Origin: Saposhnikovia divaricata
Lineage: Eukaryota > Streptophyta > Magnoliopsida > Apiales > Apiaceae
NCBI GenBank assembly: GCA_036435485.1
Contig: CM071598.1
Span: 138,674,148 to 138,738,147, forward strand
Direction of reading: 5' to 3'
DNA: 64,000 nucleotides
Below, piece by piece: positions 21,464-32,888 of the stretch; positions within the stretch are counted from its first letter, which is position 1, and every line of letters begins with the position of its first letter. A program made the position numbers and the translations under genes. The notes beneath the pieces are model-generated. The model did not search any database and was not told the origin of the DNA. It worked only from the letters and a program-made list of their open reading frames with translations.

Positions 21464-22898
21464 TTACTGATAGTATTTCCTGAGCCTGAGACCATGCCAA
21501 GTATTAGGGACTTCATTGTTGTCCTTGTGGCTGAGCTTATATGTTCCGGGGCGGATTACTTCTTTGATCTTGTAAGGGCCTTCCCATTTGGGCATGAGCT
21601 TCCCAGTGTTTGTCGGGTCTGATGCCTCAGTATCCTGGAGTACTAGGTCTCCGACCTGGAAGTTCTTGACCCTTGATTTCTTCCCAAAATATTCTCTATG
21701 AGATCAAGATTAGTCCGCAGCCCCTCTTCGTTTGCAACCTCATCAAAGTTGATGACCCTATGGGAAGGGGAGCCCACTTCAATTGGTAACATGGCTTCGG
21801 TGCTGTAGGCTAACTTGAATGGAGTTTCTCCAGTCCCGGGCCTTGGGCTGGTTCGGTATGCCCATAGCACATTGGGTAGTTCCTCAGGCCATTTTTCTTG
21901 CATTCTTGCAGTCTTTTCTCAATTCCCCTTAACAGGATTCGGTTTGTTACCTCAACCTGCCCGTTACCCTGGGGATAGGCCACTGAAGACCTTTTGTGTT
22001 TGATCCCCCTTTCTTTCAAGTAGTTCTCAAAATCTGAACCGACGAACTGAGGTCCATTGTCCGAAACCAAGACCCTGGGTAGGCCGAACCGCATTAGGAT
22101 ATTGTCCATGAACTTGATGCAATCCTACTGGTTTATAGTTCTCATTGGTTTTGCTTCGGCCCACTTAGTCATGTAGTCAATTGCTAGTAAGAGGTATCTG
22201 AGGTCACCTTTAGCCCGGGGGAAGGGGCCCACTATGTCGATGCCCCATATAGCAAAGGGAATCGGAGAGAGGACTGAAGACGGTAGGACCTGGCTTTGTC
22301 TTTGTACAATACTGAAGAGCTGGCAATTTCTGCATTTCTTGACGAATTCCACTGCATCAGAGTGGATAGTTGGCCAGTAGTAGCCTTGCCTTATGATTTT
22401 GTAGGCTAGGGCTTTTGCGGACATGTGGTCGCCGCAAATTCCCTCATGTACCTCTTGCAAACAGTAGTTGGCCTCCTCCGGGCCTACGCACTTCAGCAGT
22501 GGAGATGAGAAAGTTCTGCGATAGAGTTGTTTTTCTTCGATGAAGTATTTTGCTACTTTATTTCTCAACCTCCTGGCTTCATTCTTGTCTCCAGGCAACT
22601 CCCCCTTCTCCAGATAGAGGATGAAAGGGGTCATCCAGTTTGGACTGTCATCAATTTCCATAATTTCTTCTTGGTCGATTGCTGGCTTATCTAGTTCTTC
22701 AAAATATAATGAGCTGTCTAGTTCTGCCGAGTTCTTCGCAAGTCTGGAGAGTTCATCTGCTTCAGAATTTTCCTCCCTATCGATTTGGCTGATTTGATAT
22801 TCCGGAATGGTGGCTAAATAGGTTTTGACTAGGGCTTGGTACTGAGCTAGTTTGGGATCTTTAGCCAAATATTCACCTTTTGTTTGTCGTACCACTAT
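21464..22898 (-). pseudogene. int: Tat second RNase H (C-terminal half) and integrase, several breaks
   Basis: It begins right after the TAA at 22899-22901 with VVRQTKGEYL and EENSEADELSRLA of the archaeal-type RNase H. Integrase follows: the zinc-binding region (HEGICGDHMSAK ... CRNCQ), GIDIVGPFPRAKG, then TAG at 22125-22127. It continues in frame with VLVSDNGPQFVGS and YPQGNGQVEVTNRIL. A frame change occurs near 21903. An internal deletion or frame change at ~21690 removes part of the C-terminal domain, after which FQVGDLVLQ and PKWEGPYKI are readable to the TAA at 21464. D, D and E are all visible but the frame is broken four times. Confidence 0.88.
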
Positions 22899-24450
22899 TT
22901 AGGAATCACTATAGATGCTCAGTTTCTGGATTTTCAGGGTTCGGGCCAACTTTAGCCCGGTAAGGAGGGCCTCATATTCATCCTGGTTGTTGGTTGCTTG
23001 GAACTTGAAAGTTATCGCCTGTTTGACCTGGAAGCCGTCCGGGCTTTTCATAATCAACCCTGCCCCGGACCTGTCAGCTGTTGAGGATCCATCCACATGG
23101 AGAGTCCACGACTCTGAGTTTTTATCCGAGGTGGCCCCATGTTCGGGTACTGTTGAAGAACATTTTGGCTCGGGGAAGGAGCACTCTACTATGAAGTCTG
23201 CCAGAGCTTGGGCCTTTATTGCAGTCCGTGGTACAAAAGTCAGGTGGAATTGGCTGAGCTCAATCGCCCAGTTGATCAATCTTCCGGATGCATCTGGCTT
23301 GTGGATTATCTGTCTTAGCGGCTGGTCTGTTATTACTTGAATTTCCCTGCCTTGGAAGTAGTGTCTGAGTTTTCTTGAGGCCATTACCAAGGCAAAGGCA
23401 AACTTTTCCAGGTTGGGGTATCGTGTTTCCGCATCTTTGAGGACTTGGCTAACGTAGTACACCGACTGTTGGTTTTCTTTGGTTCCCCGGAGTTGGGCTG
23501 CAGCCACGGAGAAGGGCCCAGCAGAGAGGTAAAGGTATAGGGGTTCTCCGGGATTGGGTTTGGTCAACAGTGGTGGTGATGAAAGGTATTTCTTGATTGT
23601 GTCCAGTGCTTGTTGGCACTCCGGGCTCCATGTGATTTCTTTTTTGTTGTTTGATCCTTTGAGCAAGCTGAAGAATGGCAAGCATCTTTCTGCAAGCTTG
23701 GGGATGAATCTTCTCTGGGCTGCCAGTGATCCAGCCAGCTTTTGGATATCCTTTTGAGTCTGGGGTGGGTGCATACCCAAGATAGCTTTTATTTTTTCAG
23801 GGTTGGCTTCAATACCCCTTTGGCTGATCATGAAGCCCAGAAATTTCCCTGCCCCCACTCCGAAGGTACATTTCTCCGGGTTCAGCTTCATCTGGTTTTT
23901 TCTCAGATTTTCGAAATACTCCCGCAGATCGGGGACGTGCTCCTTTACAGTTTTAGACTTGGCGATGATGTCGTCAACATATGACTCCAGGTTTCGGCCT
24001 ATTTGATCTTGGAAGACATCCACCATAGCTCTTTGGTATGTTGCCCCGACATTCCGGAGCCCCAAGGGCATGAACTTATAGGCATATACGGCTCTGTGGG
24101 TGATGAATGCTATTTTGGCTATGTCCACTGGGTTCATTTTGATCTGGTTGTATCCGGAGAAGGCGTCCATGAAGCTCAGCATTATGTGGCTGGATGTTGC
24201 ATCAATGATTTGGTCTATACTCGGTAGTGGATAGGGATCTTTAGGGCAAGCCTTGTTTAGGTCTGTGTAGTCAACGCACATCCTCCATTTTCCATTGGGT
24301 TTTTTGACCAGCACCACATTGGCCAGCCACTCTGGATATCTGATCTCGCAAATGATATCTGCTTGGAGGAGTTTCTCTATCTCCTCCTCTATAGCTTTCT
24401 GTCTCTCTGGGGCAAAGTTCCTTCTTTTCTGTTTCACAGGTTTCTCTTTG
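22899..24450 (-). pseudogene. pol: Tat reverse transcriptase, RNase H and start of second RNase H
   Basis: After a one-base loss near 24446-24452 the frame is open from 24437 to a TAA at 22899-22901. RT shows CVDYTDLNKACPKDPYPLP, MDAFSGYNQI and the catalytic YVDDIIAKSK. A Gypsy RNase H follows (LYLYLSAGPF, ITDQPLRQI, QALADFIVE), in which the usual first Asp of the YSDAS-like motif is replaced (LSAGPF), as is common in dual-RNase-H elements. The second RNase H then starts with WTLHVDGSS and reaches IYSDS, where TAA interrupts it. Confidence 0.9.
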
Positions 24451-26186
24451 GATCAACATCCAGGCTATGCATAGCCAGGGATTCTCGAAGCCCGGGCATG
24501 TCAAACGGGCTCCATGCAAAGACATCTGCATACTCCCGAAGTAGTTGGATGAGCTCTTCTCTAAAGGCAGTTTCCAGGCCGGCTCCAATCTTAATTTTTC
24601 CTTCTGAATTCCCGGGTATTAGCTCGATTGTCTCGGTTTCCACAGCGGGTTCCACTTTGGCTTGATCCTTTACCAGGGATGATTTCTGGACCCGGGCTTG
24701 GGAATTTGAGGTTAGGTAATCATGGGCCGGAGCTGGTTTCGCTTCTTGGCTTGGAGCGTCAGTGCTTTCAATGTTCTGTACTTCTTTTCTGGGGTTCTTG
24801 TAAGTTGAGTTTCTGTGTTTCTTTCTGCTTTGGTTTTTGTGGTAAGAGAAGACTTTTCTTTTGTTTCTGGGGTCTGTCTCTGCCATAACCAGGGCTTGGC
24901 CATAACACCGGTTGGCTGTCTCTGTATCCCCCTTCACTTCTCCAACCCCGAAGGCTGTAGGAAATTTTACTTTGAGGTGCGGAGTGGAGGTCACAGCTCG
25001 GAGCTTAGTCAGGGCGGGGCGCCCTATGATTACATTGTAAGAGGAAGGACTGCTTATCACATAGAACTTCACTATGTGGGTTATCTGTTTCGGGGCAGTT
25101 CCAAATTGAACTAGCAGGTAGAGGGTTCCTTGGATCGGTACCAAGTTGTGGCCGAACCCGTATAATGGATCTTCTTTGCATTCGTTCATTTTGACACTTC
25201 CGAGCTGCATTCTATCCATTGTATGTTTGAACAGGATGTTGACTGAAGAGCCATTGTCAACCAGGATTCTCTTCACTTCATTATCCACAATGTCCAGGGT
25301 GACCACTAAGGCCTCGTTGTGATTAGGGTCTACCCCTTCAAAGTCTGCATTGCTAAAGGATATGATTTGCTCCGGGATGGAATTTATCATCATTACCTCG
25401 TCTCCGGAGTCTGGGCTCCTTGGAGGAGAGTTGGAGCCGCCCAGCACTACGTGCACAACATTCTTAGTTTTCTGGGCCCCAGGCCCCTCTCCTCTTTCCG
25501 CTGTTCTCCGGGCCAGGTACTGGCCCATGTTTCCCTTCTTGATCTGGTCTTCGATGAAGAACTTGAGTGACAAGCAGTTTTCTGTTTGGTGCCCATGGAT
25601 CGCGTGATAGTCACAGTGTTTATGCCTAGGCCTGTTATCTGGGGGTGACAGCATTGGTTTGGGGGGATAGTAGAAGGGCTTATCCCGGACCTCCTTCAGG
25701 ATGTCGGCCCGGGCCTGGTTTAATGGTGTCCACTCGGGCTCAGGTTTGGGTTCGGTTCTTTCCGGCCTTGGGGGCTTTGCCTCTGATTTGGACTTACGGA
25801 AATTGTTCCTTTCAGGGACTGTTAACTGAGAGCTGGGGATGTAGTTGCTTTGCTTGTTAGGTTTGAATTTCTTGTCTGAATGATATTCACTCCGGGGACG
25901 ATCATCCCTGTTTCTGCCTGAGGAGGTGCCCTGCCTGGTCATCCTCACTGCTTGTAACACATCTGTTTCTCTGATGAACTTGGCGGCCATGGCATAAGCC
26001 GCGGCTAGACTTTGGGGTTCTTTGTTTATGAGCTCCACAACATAGCGCTCACTATGTTCCGGGTCTAGGTTTCTCCGGAATATGCTTAGAGCTTCTCTTT
26101 CATCTAAGTTGGTGACTTTGTTTATGGCCTCTTGGAATTGTTTCATGAAGGCCGAGAGAGTTTCATTGTCATATTTCCTGATTGCT
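24434..26186 (-). pseudogene. gag-pro: Tat gag C-terminus and aspartic protease
   Basis: 570 codons are open after a one-base loss at ~26181-26186 (in GAGCAATCAGG on the minus strand). It holds the end of the gag core (FQEAINKV), a Pro/Arg/Lys-rich linker, a zinc-binding CDYHAIHGHQTENC, and the protease with LVDNGSSVNILF. The active-site triplet is DNG rather than DSG, which is normal for Athila/Tat proteases. The end of the ORF at 24434 is the next frame break. Confidence 0.9.
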
Positions 26187-27165
26187 CAAGATGGCACATG
26201 TGGAATTCTGGGGTTTTGTTTGCTCTGAATCTCCGGAGAAAAGCTTCTCGGAACTCCTTCCAACTATGTATGCTCCGGGATGGGATCCGGCTGAACCACC
26301 TCTGGGATGCCCCCTTCAGTATGGAGGCAAAAAACCTACATTTGGTTAGATCATTGTAGAAGTAAATCAGGGCAATTTGCTCGAAGTAGTTGAGGTGTTC
26401 CTCCGGGTCCTCGAGCCCATCGAAGGAATCGAAGTTATAGTGCTTGAGGTTCTTTTGTCTGGGTATGGCTTCGAGGGAGTAACTGAATGGGGTGAGTGTA
26501 TCTTGGATTTTGAACCCGGAGTCATTATTTACTTTCTTCTGTAGCTCGTGGATCATTTGTACCAGATTATCGGGGTGCTCTTCTTCTTCATCAGAGATGA
26601 TCTCCGGGCTTATTGCCCTTCGGTTTCTTTTGGACCCAGATTTTCTCATTTTTTCCTCTTCTTCTCGGAGTCTTCTCTGGACTCTGAGTTCCAGTCTGGC
26701 TTGTTCTTCCTGTCTTATCTTTTCTCGGAGTTTTTCTATTTTCTTGAGCCTGTCGGCTTCGTTGTACCTGGCTTTACTTTGGGCTTTGTGGTCTTTTTTG
26801 GTTCCTTTGCATTGGTCTCCGAGGCGGTCAAAAACCGAAGCCCGGGATCGGTGTGAGTTACCTGATCCCTCGGAATTCTCGGCTTGTTCAGGTTCAGGTG
26901 TTGGGGGCCTGCGGTTGCGGTATACTCGGATTGCCTCGGCTAGTTCTCCCGGGGTTAGGTTTTCCATCTGTGCTGAGCCAAGGGGGACATCCGTGTATTT
27001 GTATTGATTCACCTCAACGGTGACCCGGGCGTCATTAGGTCCGATCCCGAGTCTTTCCAAGACTGGGGGTTGGTTTGCATGTGGGGGTTGCTTCGGAATG
27101 GGGTTAAGAGGTTCTTCTCTGGTGCTGGGCACCGGATGTTGGGTGGAGTTAGCTCTTTGGGGCAT
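26143..27165 (-). pseudogene. gag: Tat gag N-terminal part
   Basis: 340 codons from ATG at 27165-27163, starting MPQRANSTQHP, ~75 bases after the primer site. Residues ~130-205 are a charged coiled coil (RLKKIEKLREKIRQEEQAR). The Retrotrans_gag core follows (DSFDGLEDPEEHLNYFEQ, GASQRWFSRIP, FREAFLRRFRA). The last ~15 residues after ~26186 are out-of-frame products of the one-base deletion; the true frame continues in the adjoining ORF. Confidence 0.9.
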
Positions 27166-27240
27166 TTTTGTTGTTTTGAGTTACTTAGGTTTGATTGGCT
27201 TGGCTGTTTGGTTCGGGCTCGTAGTGGGTCGGAGGTTCGC

Positions 27241-27256
27241 CCTCCTTCTAGCGCCA
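27241..27256 (-). other. Tat primer binding site
   Basis: On the minus strand TGGCGCTAGAAGGAGG starts one base after the LTR end ...GAGTTATCA. It begins TGGCGC rather than TGGTATCAGAGC, so a tRNA other than initiator Met is used; I cannot say which with confidence. Confidence 0.75.
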
Positions 27257-27257
27257 A

Positions 27258-27905
27258 TGATAACTCTGTAATTTGACCGGGTACTTCCTCGCCAACTCCT
27301 GTCTTGGAAGTGGTATAGTTATTGTGGGGTATCTGCAAAACAACACCGGAGGGGGGGTTTGGCCCCGAGGTGCCTCCGGCGTGAGAATAAGAGTTGGCTT
27401 TGGAAGGGAATAATCAAGCAAGTATCAAAAGTAATAAATGTGTGTAGGTGTGTAATAATGGCTAACCCCTAAACCTTATTCCTTAGGGGTATTTATAGCC
27501 CTAGGCCTAGGGTTTAGGGGTAGGTTACCTCTATTCCTGACCGTCGGATCTGGGGATAGCCCGCTGAATTCCCGGGATGTAGGACACGTGTCCCTATTTG
27601 TGGGGACCGTTGACTTGAGTGCGGCGACGTTGTTGTGGACATGATTTGACATGTGCTCTTTCTTGTCGTTTAGTGTTAGTCAGTGCCAGGTGTGAGATTG
27701 TCGGCTGAATTGGGGTGCCACGTGCGCTGAGTGTCACTGATCTGGGGTCCCCTAGTCTGGGGTGGGGACCACACCACGTGGTGGTGGCTCCGGGCCCGGA
27801 CCCATTGGTCTGGGCTGGGTTGCTCTTATTCTCATGAGTTGGATTGCTTGTAGCTTTGGGCTCAAGGTTGGGCCTAATTGGGCCTGGGCTATTTCTAGCC
27901 TATCA
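27258..27905 (-). repeat. Tat 5' LTR (~648 bp)
   Basis: The inner end is fixed by the primer site: the plus strand starts TGATAACTCTGTAA. The outer end is placed at TATCA 27901-27905, giving TGATAGGCTAG...GAGTTATCA on the minus strand with matching terminal TGATA inverted repeats. The partner LTR is outside the window, so the outer border is inferred. Confidence 0.65.
27488..27500 (-). promoter_or_regulatory. TATA box in the Tat LTR
   Basis: The minus strand reads GGGCTATAAATACCCC in the middle of the LTR, a strong plant TATA box pointing toward gag. The start site would be ~30 bases further on. Confidence 0.65.
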
Positions 27906-28110
27906 CCTATAACCTTCCAACTCAGCTCCCGCCCATTCACCTTACTTTTTTCTTCTTTTTCACTTCTTTAATATTACTTTTAAAAGATTTTAAAGTTCAA
28001 AACAATACTTATATAAATTATAGGGAATACCATTAGAGTAAAACAACTTTTTGGTTACCTATATTTTGGAGAATCAATATTTTACTATATTTTAGGGATC
28101 CAAAATAGGG
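27906..28110. other. AT-rich flank of the Tat element
   Basis: Short A/T-rich sequence with no gene or clear repeat structure, lying between the inferred Tat LTR end and the MITE cluster. Confidence 0.4.
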
Positions 28111-28755
28111 TTAGCATTGGAGATGCTCTTATCTTGACTCTTAACTTATATTTAATTAATATTTCAAACCTAACTATGACATACATTTAAATCCAATCTT
28201 GTGCAAGTGAATATTTTATTGGTAGAAAATAGTTAAGAGCCATGTAGTAGCTCTTAAAATTGAGGAGAGAGAAAAGGCTCTTAAGCTTTTTAAGAGCCAC
28301 TAAGAGTCTCTTAGAGCATCTCCAAGAGTCTCTTAGCTCACTCCTAAATATATTATAAACAATTAAGCTCTTAGCAAGTTATTACATTGATTTGTGTGTC
28401 AACTCCAATAATGCTCTCTATTATGGCTCTTTATTTTATATTTTATTCATATTTCAATTCCATTTGGACAAACAATCAATAGATGAGAGAGAAGAACCAC
28501 TATTTTACTAATAAAATATTAAGTTAAGAGCTACTAGTTGCTCCTAAAATAGAGGATAGAGAAGAAGCTCTTAACTTTTTAAAGAGCCTCTAAGAGTCTC
28601 TTGGAGCTTGATTTTTATTCTCTCTCCTCATTTTTTGAGTTAAGAGCTACAATAGAGAGTCTCTTGGAGATGCTCTTAGAGCCCCTTTTTTTCCCATGCT
28701 CTTTATTTTTGGAATTAAGAGCTTATTTAAGAGTCTCATGGAGATGCTCTTAGTC
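28111..28755. repeat. Cluster of nested or duplicated MITEs sharing GGAGATGCTCTTA ends
   Basis: The end motif occurs at ~28113-28125, 28314-28327 (inverted), 28662-28675 and 28739-28752. Two ~105-base segments (28205-28310 and 28505-28615) are similar direct copies rich in TTAAGAGC/GCTCTTAA. No coding content. Best explained by repeated insertion of the same MITE family, with outer copies truncated. Confidence 0.75.
28314..28675. mobile_element. MITE, PIF/Harbinger-like (362 bp)
   Basis: Terminal inverted repeats start GAGCATCTCCAAGAGTCTCT on the left and GAGCATCTCCAAGAGACTCT at the right end (minus). They are flanked by TTA at 28311-28313 and 28676-28678, the 3-bp target duplication typical of PIF/Harbinger. 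No ORF. Confidence 0.72.
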
Positions 28756-28869
28756 ACTCAAACTCAAGAGACCAGTCAAGTAGTAGTACTAAAATAACAA
28801 TAAAACTAAATACAATTAAAACACAATTAGGGTTTGAACATAAAAGTTAAAACACGCCGCTCGAGCCTC

Positions 28870-29335
28870 GCCTCCTCCTCAGTCCTCACTCCTCTGTCAT
28901 CACAATCCAATCCAAGCCCAGAAACAATCGAATCCTCACAAATCAATTCAATCCAAGCCTAGAAACGGACTCCACATACTTATTATAATGTCTGATGATC
29001 CTCATTCAAATATTCCGGTAATAATTCTCATCTCCAAAGTCTGATTTGTTAGCTTTGAAATCGATTTTGTTTGCTAATTGTTCGATTTGTTTGAATCTTG
29101 AATTGATTAAGTATTTATAGTTTTATTTTCTTAGAGATTTTGTTTAGATTTATGTTTAATTCTTTGCTTATTTCGGTTTTCTAGGAAATTCACCTCTGGA
29201 TTTTAACTCAGTTAATGAAGATTCTAAGCTGGTTGATTACTCGACACAATCTGGTCTTTCTGGTGTTCCTCATGCTGATTCCAATAGAAGCTTCTTGGTT
29301 TTCGAAATTACAGGCTCCGTATACGAACACCCTTA
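28870..29335 (+). pseudogene. Possible 5' fragment of a host gene, not recognised
   Basis: A C-rich leader-like stretch (28860-28985) precedes an ATG at 28989 encoding MSDDPHSNIP, then GTAATA as a donor-like site. After a T-rich intron-like segment, TTTTCTAG (~29177-29184) precedes a readable GNSPLDFNSVNEDSKL and DYSTQSGLSGVPHADSN, ending at a TAG at ~29334. The two parts are off phase by one base if spliced at the best sites, and no family is recognisable. It may be a decayed or captured exon pair, or chance. Confidence 0.3.
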
Positions 29336-29880
29336 GAATTGATGCTTTTTACCTAGATCTCTCTTCTCTTAGTCTATGCTTTTAGAAGCTAAGCACACAC
29401 AATTACTCCAGTACTGCAGTCTGCACCACGATTTGGATTTTACCATGCTAAGAATTTAGTTTCCAGGAGATTACTTTATATTTTCTTCATCGAAGGGTGA
29501 ATTGAATAAGGGGAAACTGTCTTGCTTTTTAAGTGTGAGTGTGTAGAGATCTTGTAATTCCTGTCTAACATGTCACATAATAACTTATAGGATGTAATTT
29601 AATTGAAAAATGAGATACACTCGGCACAATTTCCTGTCCAATGTATCTAATCAGGATGTTTATTATGTTAAGTAACATTCTTATCTTTTGGTGAATAGGT
29701 GACCCGTTTAAAGTGTGGAGGAGTTTCTTTAGGACTTGGGATCCACCATACTTCTGGCTGATGATGGTCTTACAGGTCTTGCAGCTTGCAAGCTTGTGAA
29801 GTTGATTTTATGTACTCTATTTTTATGGACTCTGTTTATACTTTTTAGTGATATTATGGACTCTCTTTGTAATTTGAAAA
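29336..29880. other. Non-coding AT-rich stretch
   Basis: No credible gene, repeat ends or RNA gene seen. Confidence 0.4.
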
Positions 29881-29894
29881 TGTAATTTGAACAA

Positions 29895-30125
29895 TTCGTG
29901 TACAATTCGTGTACCAGTTTTCGTGTTATTTTCATTTCGTTTCGTTCACGATTTAATTTCGTGTCGTATCGTTTTGTTTCGTGTTTGTACCGTTTCGTGT
30001 TCGTGTCTGGATTTCGGTACACGATTTCATTTCATGTCGTTTTCGTGTCATCTCCTAAAATACACGAAACACGAAAGTACACGACACGAAATGACACGAC
30101 CCACCCGTTTTGCCAGGTCTAATAG
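29895..30125. repeat. Low-complexity repeat of TTCGTGT / ACACGA words, partly inverted
   Basis: The left part is rich in TTTCGTGT, the right part in ACACGACACGAAA, so the halves can fold back on each other. The end CACGACCCACCCGTTTTGCCAGGTCT resembles a widespread plant interspersed repeat end. The left border is unclear. ORFs predicted here are translations of the repeat. Confidence 0.6.
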
Positions 30126-30230
30126 TGAGCATTTGTTTCAATTGTTTTGTAATCTATCATCCAATGGCCAATAACATACTTGTACAGGCGAACATTAAAC
30201 CACTTTTAAGAGAAAATGTCCAAAATAACC

Positions 30231-30490
30231 TACTCCCTCCGTCCCAAATCTTTTGTCCTGTTTGACTTTTAATAGTCAAATTGATCAAATTTTGACCAAG
30301 CATTACATATATAATATAAATGAAAGTTATAATAAAAGTTATAACATTAGAAAGTATATTTAATTTATTTTAAGATGTGTTTTTCAAAATTTGCAAATAA
30401 TAAAAGAATTGTGCGTAAATGTTAGTCAAAATTTGGTCAATTTGACCATAAAAAGTCAAACAAGACAAAAAATTTGGGACAAAGAGAGTA
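30231..30490. mobile_element. Stowaway-like (Tc1/mariner) MITE
   Basis: Starts TACTCCCTCCGTCCCAAA and ends TTTGGGACAAAGAGAGTA. These are inverted repeats of the classic plant CTCCCTCCGTCCC type, flanked by TA target duplications. ~256 bp between the TAs, no ORF, with further internal complementarity (GTCAAATTGA / TCAATTTGAC). Confidence 0.9.
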
Positions 30491-30871
30491 TTTTAATTCT
30501 TAATGGTCCAAAATACACTTTATCGGGTGAGTGGTCAAAAATACTCGCTTGATACGCTATTTCTGGCATCGTATTTCATATTCAAACACGATTCACGATT
30601 TACTATATTATATCACATAAAGGTTGTAAAGGCAAAATTGACTTTTGAAGTGATGTAAGAGAAGATTTTCAATTAAGGCAATCTAAGTTGAAGTTTGTTC
30701 AAAAACCAGTTAAGTAATGTTTGTTTTGTCCATATTGAATTTGGATTGTCCATTTACTTACCAACTTACTAAATATTAAACCTTGAACTTCTTGGTCAAG
30801 TTGTACAATGTCCCAACTGCCACATCACCCAATTAATAAAACCGGAGTAAAAAGTGAATGAAGGAGGCACT
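30491..30871. other. Non-coding spacer
   Basis: AT-rich sequence between two small transposons; no gene or repeat structure recognised. Confidence 0.4.
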
Positions 30872-30879
30872 ACTTCAAT

Positions 30880-31772
30880 TAGGGGTGTACACGGGTCGGG
30901 TTGGCCGGGTTAGAGAAAAATTTCAATCCAATCCATTTTCAATCGGTTTGGAAAATTTCAACCCAACTCATGGAAAATAATTTTTTAACCTAGTCCTATA
31001 TATATTAAATGGTCGGTTTGGGTTGGTTCGGGTCGGGTTGGATGGGTACATTTTTTATTTGAAAGGTTCTTCTTTAAGTATCTATCAACGTCATTCTTCT
31101 TTTTGGTTATCTAAATTTCCTGATGATGCATATAATTTCCAGTAATCTCATCTGACTTGATACACTGCCAACTGAAACTAACTAGAACAAATCGTTAAAC
31201 TAGCTAAGCAATCGACTTGCATGTTTTTTGAGCTAAAGGTTAATAAGACAGAAACGGTGCAGTGCACTTATAAATAGTGATACATTAGTATAATATATAA
31301 AATTACACTAAGATTTAAATGATGTTCCTACTAGAAAGAATGATCATGGTCCTATTTTTATTTATTTTAAGGAAGTACTTGGATCTTAGCATTGCTTGTG
31401 TTTATGTATACTACAAAGACAATATCAAGCATCCTAACCACATTATTTATATATGCAAGTCAAACTAATCATATAAAAAAATACTGTAGGAAGATTCGAG
31501 TAAACCTATAATATATGGGTTGGATTGATAAATGGACAATGGGCGAGAGTAATGAACTTACAGGTATATATTTATTATTTTGCCAAAATTCTTAACGGGT
31601 TGGGTTGGGTTGAGTTAAAAAAATTGAAACCCATACCTAACCCATTAATACCGGATTGAAATATTTTTTAACCAAAACTTGTTTCGGTTTGAAATTAATC
31701 GGGTTAGATCGGCCGAATATAGGGTCGATTTGGGTCGGGTTGGTCGGTTTTGCCAACCCATGTACACCCAAA
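30880..31772. mobile_element. Non-autonomous hAT-type element (893 bp)
   Basis: An exact 8-bp target duplication ACTTCAAT lies at 30872-30879 and 31773-31780. Terminal inverted repeats are TAGGGGTGTACACGGGT on the left and TTTGGGTGTACATGGGT on the right (minus). Subterminal GGTCGGGTTGG words occur in both orientations. The 8-bp duplication and TAGGGGTG-type ends point to hAT. No transposase is present. Confidence 0.85.
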
Positions 31773-31824
31773 ACTTCAATGTAAAGTTTGGGTGGTAACT
31801 TTATATATAGTATATCACCAAATA

Positions 31825-32675
31825 AAAACCAAACCAAACCAAACATACCCAGTATATCCCACACAGAGCAGGGTTTGGGGAGGGTGAGATGCACGCAGAC
31901 CATGCCCCTACCTTTTACGGTAGGGAGGCTGTTTCCGTGAAGACCCCCAGCTTAGTGCACAGCAGAAAAATAGTGTGTGATATTTACAAAGGTTTCAAAA
32001 ATTTTGGATAAGATCGCAGCTATACCTGAGCCCATGGCTTTGTACACATGGGGCTTACCTACCAGGAGATTGACTACTCCGCTCTGAAAAGCACTCAGAT
32101 CTAAGAAGACATCTGGCCAAGCTCCCTGTAACTGCAAAACCAGAAAATAGAAGACAATATAAAGCGAAAAGAGAGCACGAAAAAGCCGAACTTCTAGGCT
32201 AAAGCTAATCGAGACAACCCAACTCTAAGTCTCTCAACAACAGAGCCGCTCCCTAAGAGAGAATCCACCACTGTGATCTGGCGCCTCCAAGAACACCTAT
32301 CAGTGATCATGGTCTCAGTTAAGTTTAAGGCCTTCAAATCTAACCTAAGTTGCTCTTCCCACGACCTCCTCGGTCCGCCTCTCCTCCTGGCCCCAATCAC
32401 CGAAAGACTCTCGACCCTCCTCACTGGGGCTTCAACCAGCCTCCTACGAACGTGGCCGAACCATCTCAACCTCCCTTCCCTAACTTTCGCAGAAAAAGGC
32501 GCCACCTCAAGCTCAGCCCTAAAAACCACATTCGGGATTCTATCCAACATCGTGCGCCCACAAGACCACTGCAACATCCTCATTTCAACCTCTTCCAACT
32601 TGCTCTCAAGGGCCTTCTTCGCTGCCCAACACTCCGAACCATATAACATCGCAGGACGGATTGCCGCTCTATAGA
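31825..32675 (-). mobile_element. 5'-truncated RTE-type LINE
   Basis: A 13-bp target duplication ATATCACCAAATA lies at 31812-31824 and 32676-32688. On the minus strand the element runs from truncated ORF2 coding sequence to a 3' end with CTGGGTATG followed by a (TTTGG)n-like tail that abuts the target duplication. This is the form left by target-primed reverse transcription. Confidence 0.88.
32194..32675 (-). pseudogene. C-terminus of an RTE-type LINE reverse transcriptase polyprotein
   Basis: About 160 codons with IRPAMLYGSECWA, MRMLQWSCGRTMLDRI, LRWFGHVRRR, APVRRVES and RGGPRRSWEEQL. This is the conserved 3' part of plant RTE LINE ORF2, downstream of the RT catalytic centre, which is absent. 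The first codons of the open frame (before 32675) are target-site sequence. Downstream, 31950-32110 is still open in short pieces but unrecognised. Confidence 0.88.
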
Positions 32676-32688
32676 ATATCACCAAATA

Positions 32689-32879
32689 TATAAGTCAAAA
32701 ACTAGGGCTAACTTGTCCTGTAGATGTGTACTTTCAAATGTCGTATCATGGTGAAACACGTCATCTGATATGTCGTGAATGAAAGATATGGTAGTTTAGG
32801 TAATGTATTATTTTGATATGTAACCCGATCCAATGTGTTAGTAATGTATAATACGTTTTAAGATGGGACATTTAGGACA
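32689..32879. other. Short flank between LINE and giant MULE
   Basis: No gene seen; pre-insertion DNA ending in TTTTATCTT, the left target duplication of the MULE. Confidence 0.5.
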
Positions 32880-32888
32880 TTTTATCTT

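Larger units (their letters stand above)
20093..27905 (-). mobile_element. Ty3/Gypsy Tat-type retrotransposon, degenerate, 5' end to mid-3' region
   Basis: On the minus strand: 5' LTR (27905-27258), primer site, gag, protease, RT, two RNase H domains, integrase, tandem repeats, opposite-strand ORF. The second, archaeal-type RNase H and the antisense ORF identify the Tat lineage. The 3' end and second LTR are left of the Tekay insertion, outside the window. At least four single-base frame breaks or nonsense codons plus an internal deletion show long inactivity. Confidence 0.88.

Noticed and set aside
22915..27276. Many plus-strand ORFs of 60-170 codons
   Set aside because: All lie opposite the Tat gag-pol frames and have no recognisable motifs; shadows of the minus-strand coding sequence.
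32273..32674. Plus-strand ORFs of 133 and 98 codons
   Set aside because: Antisense to the conserved LINE RT tail.
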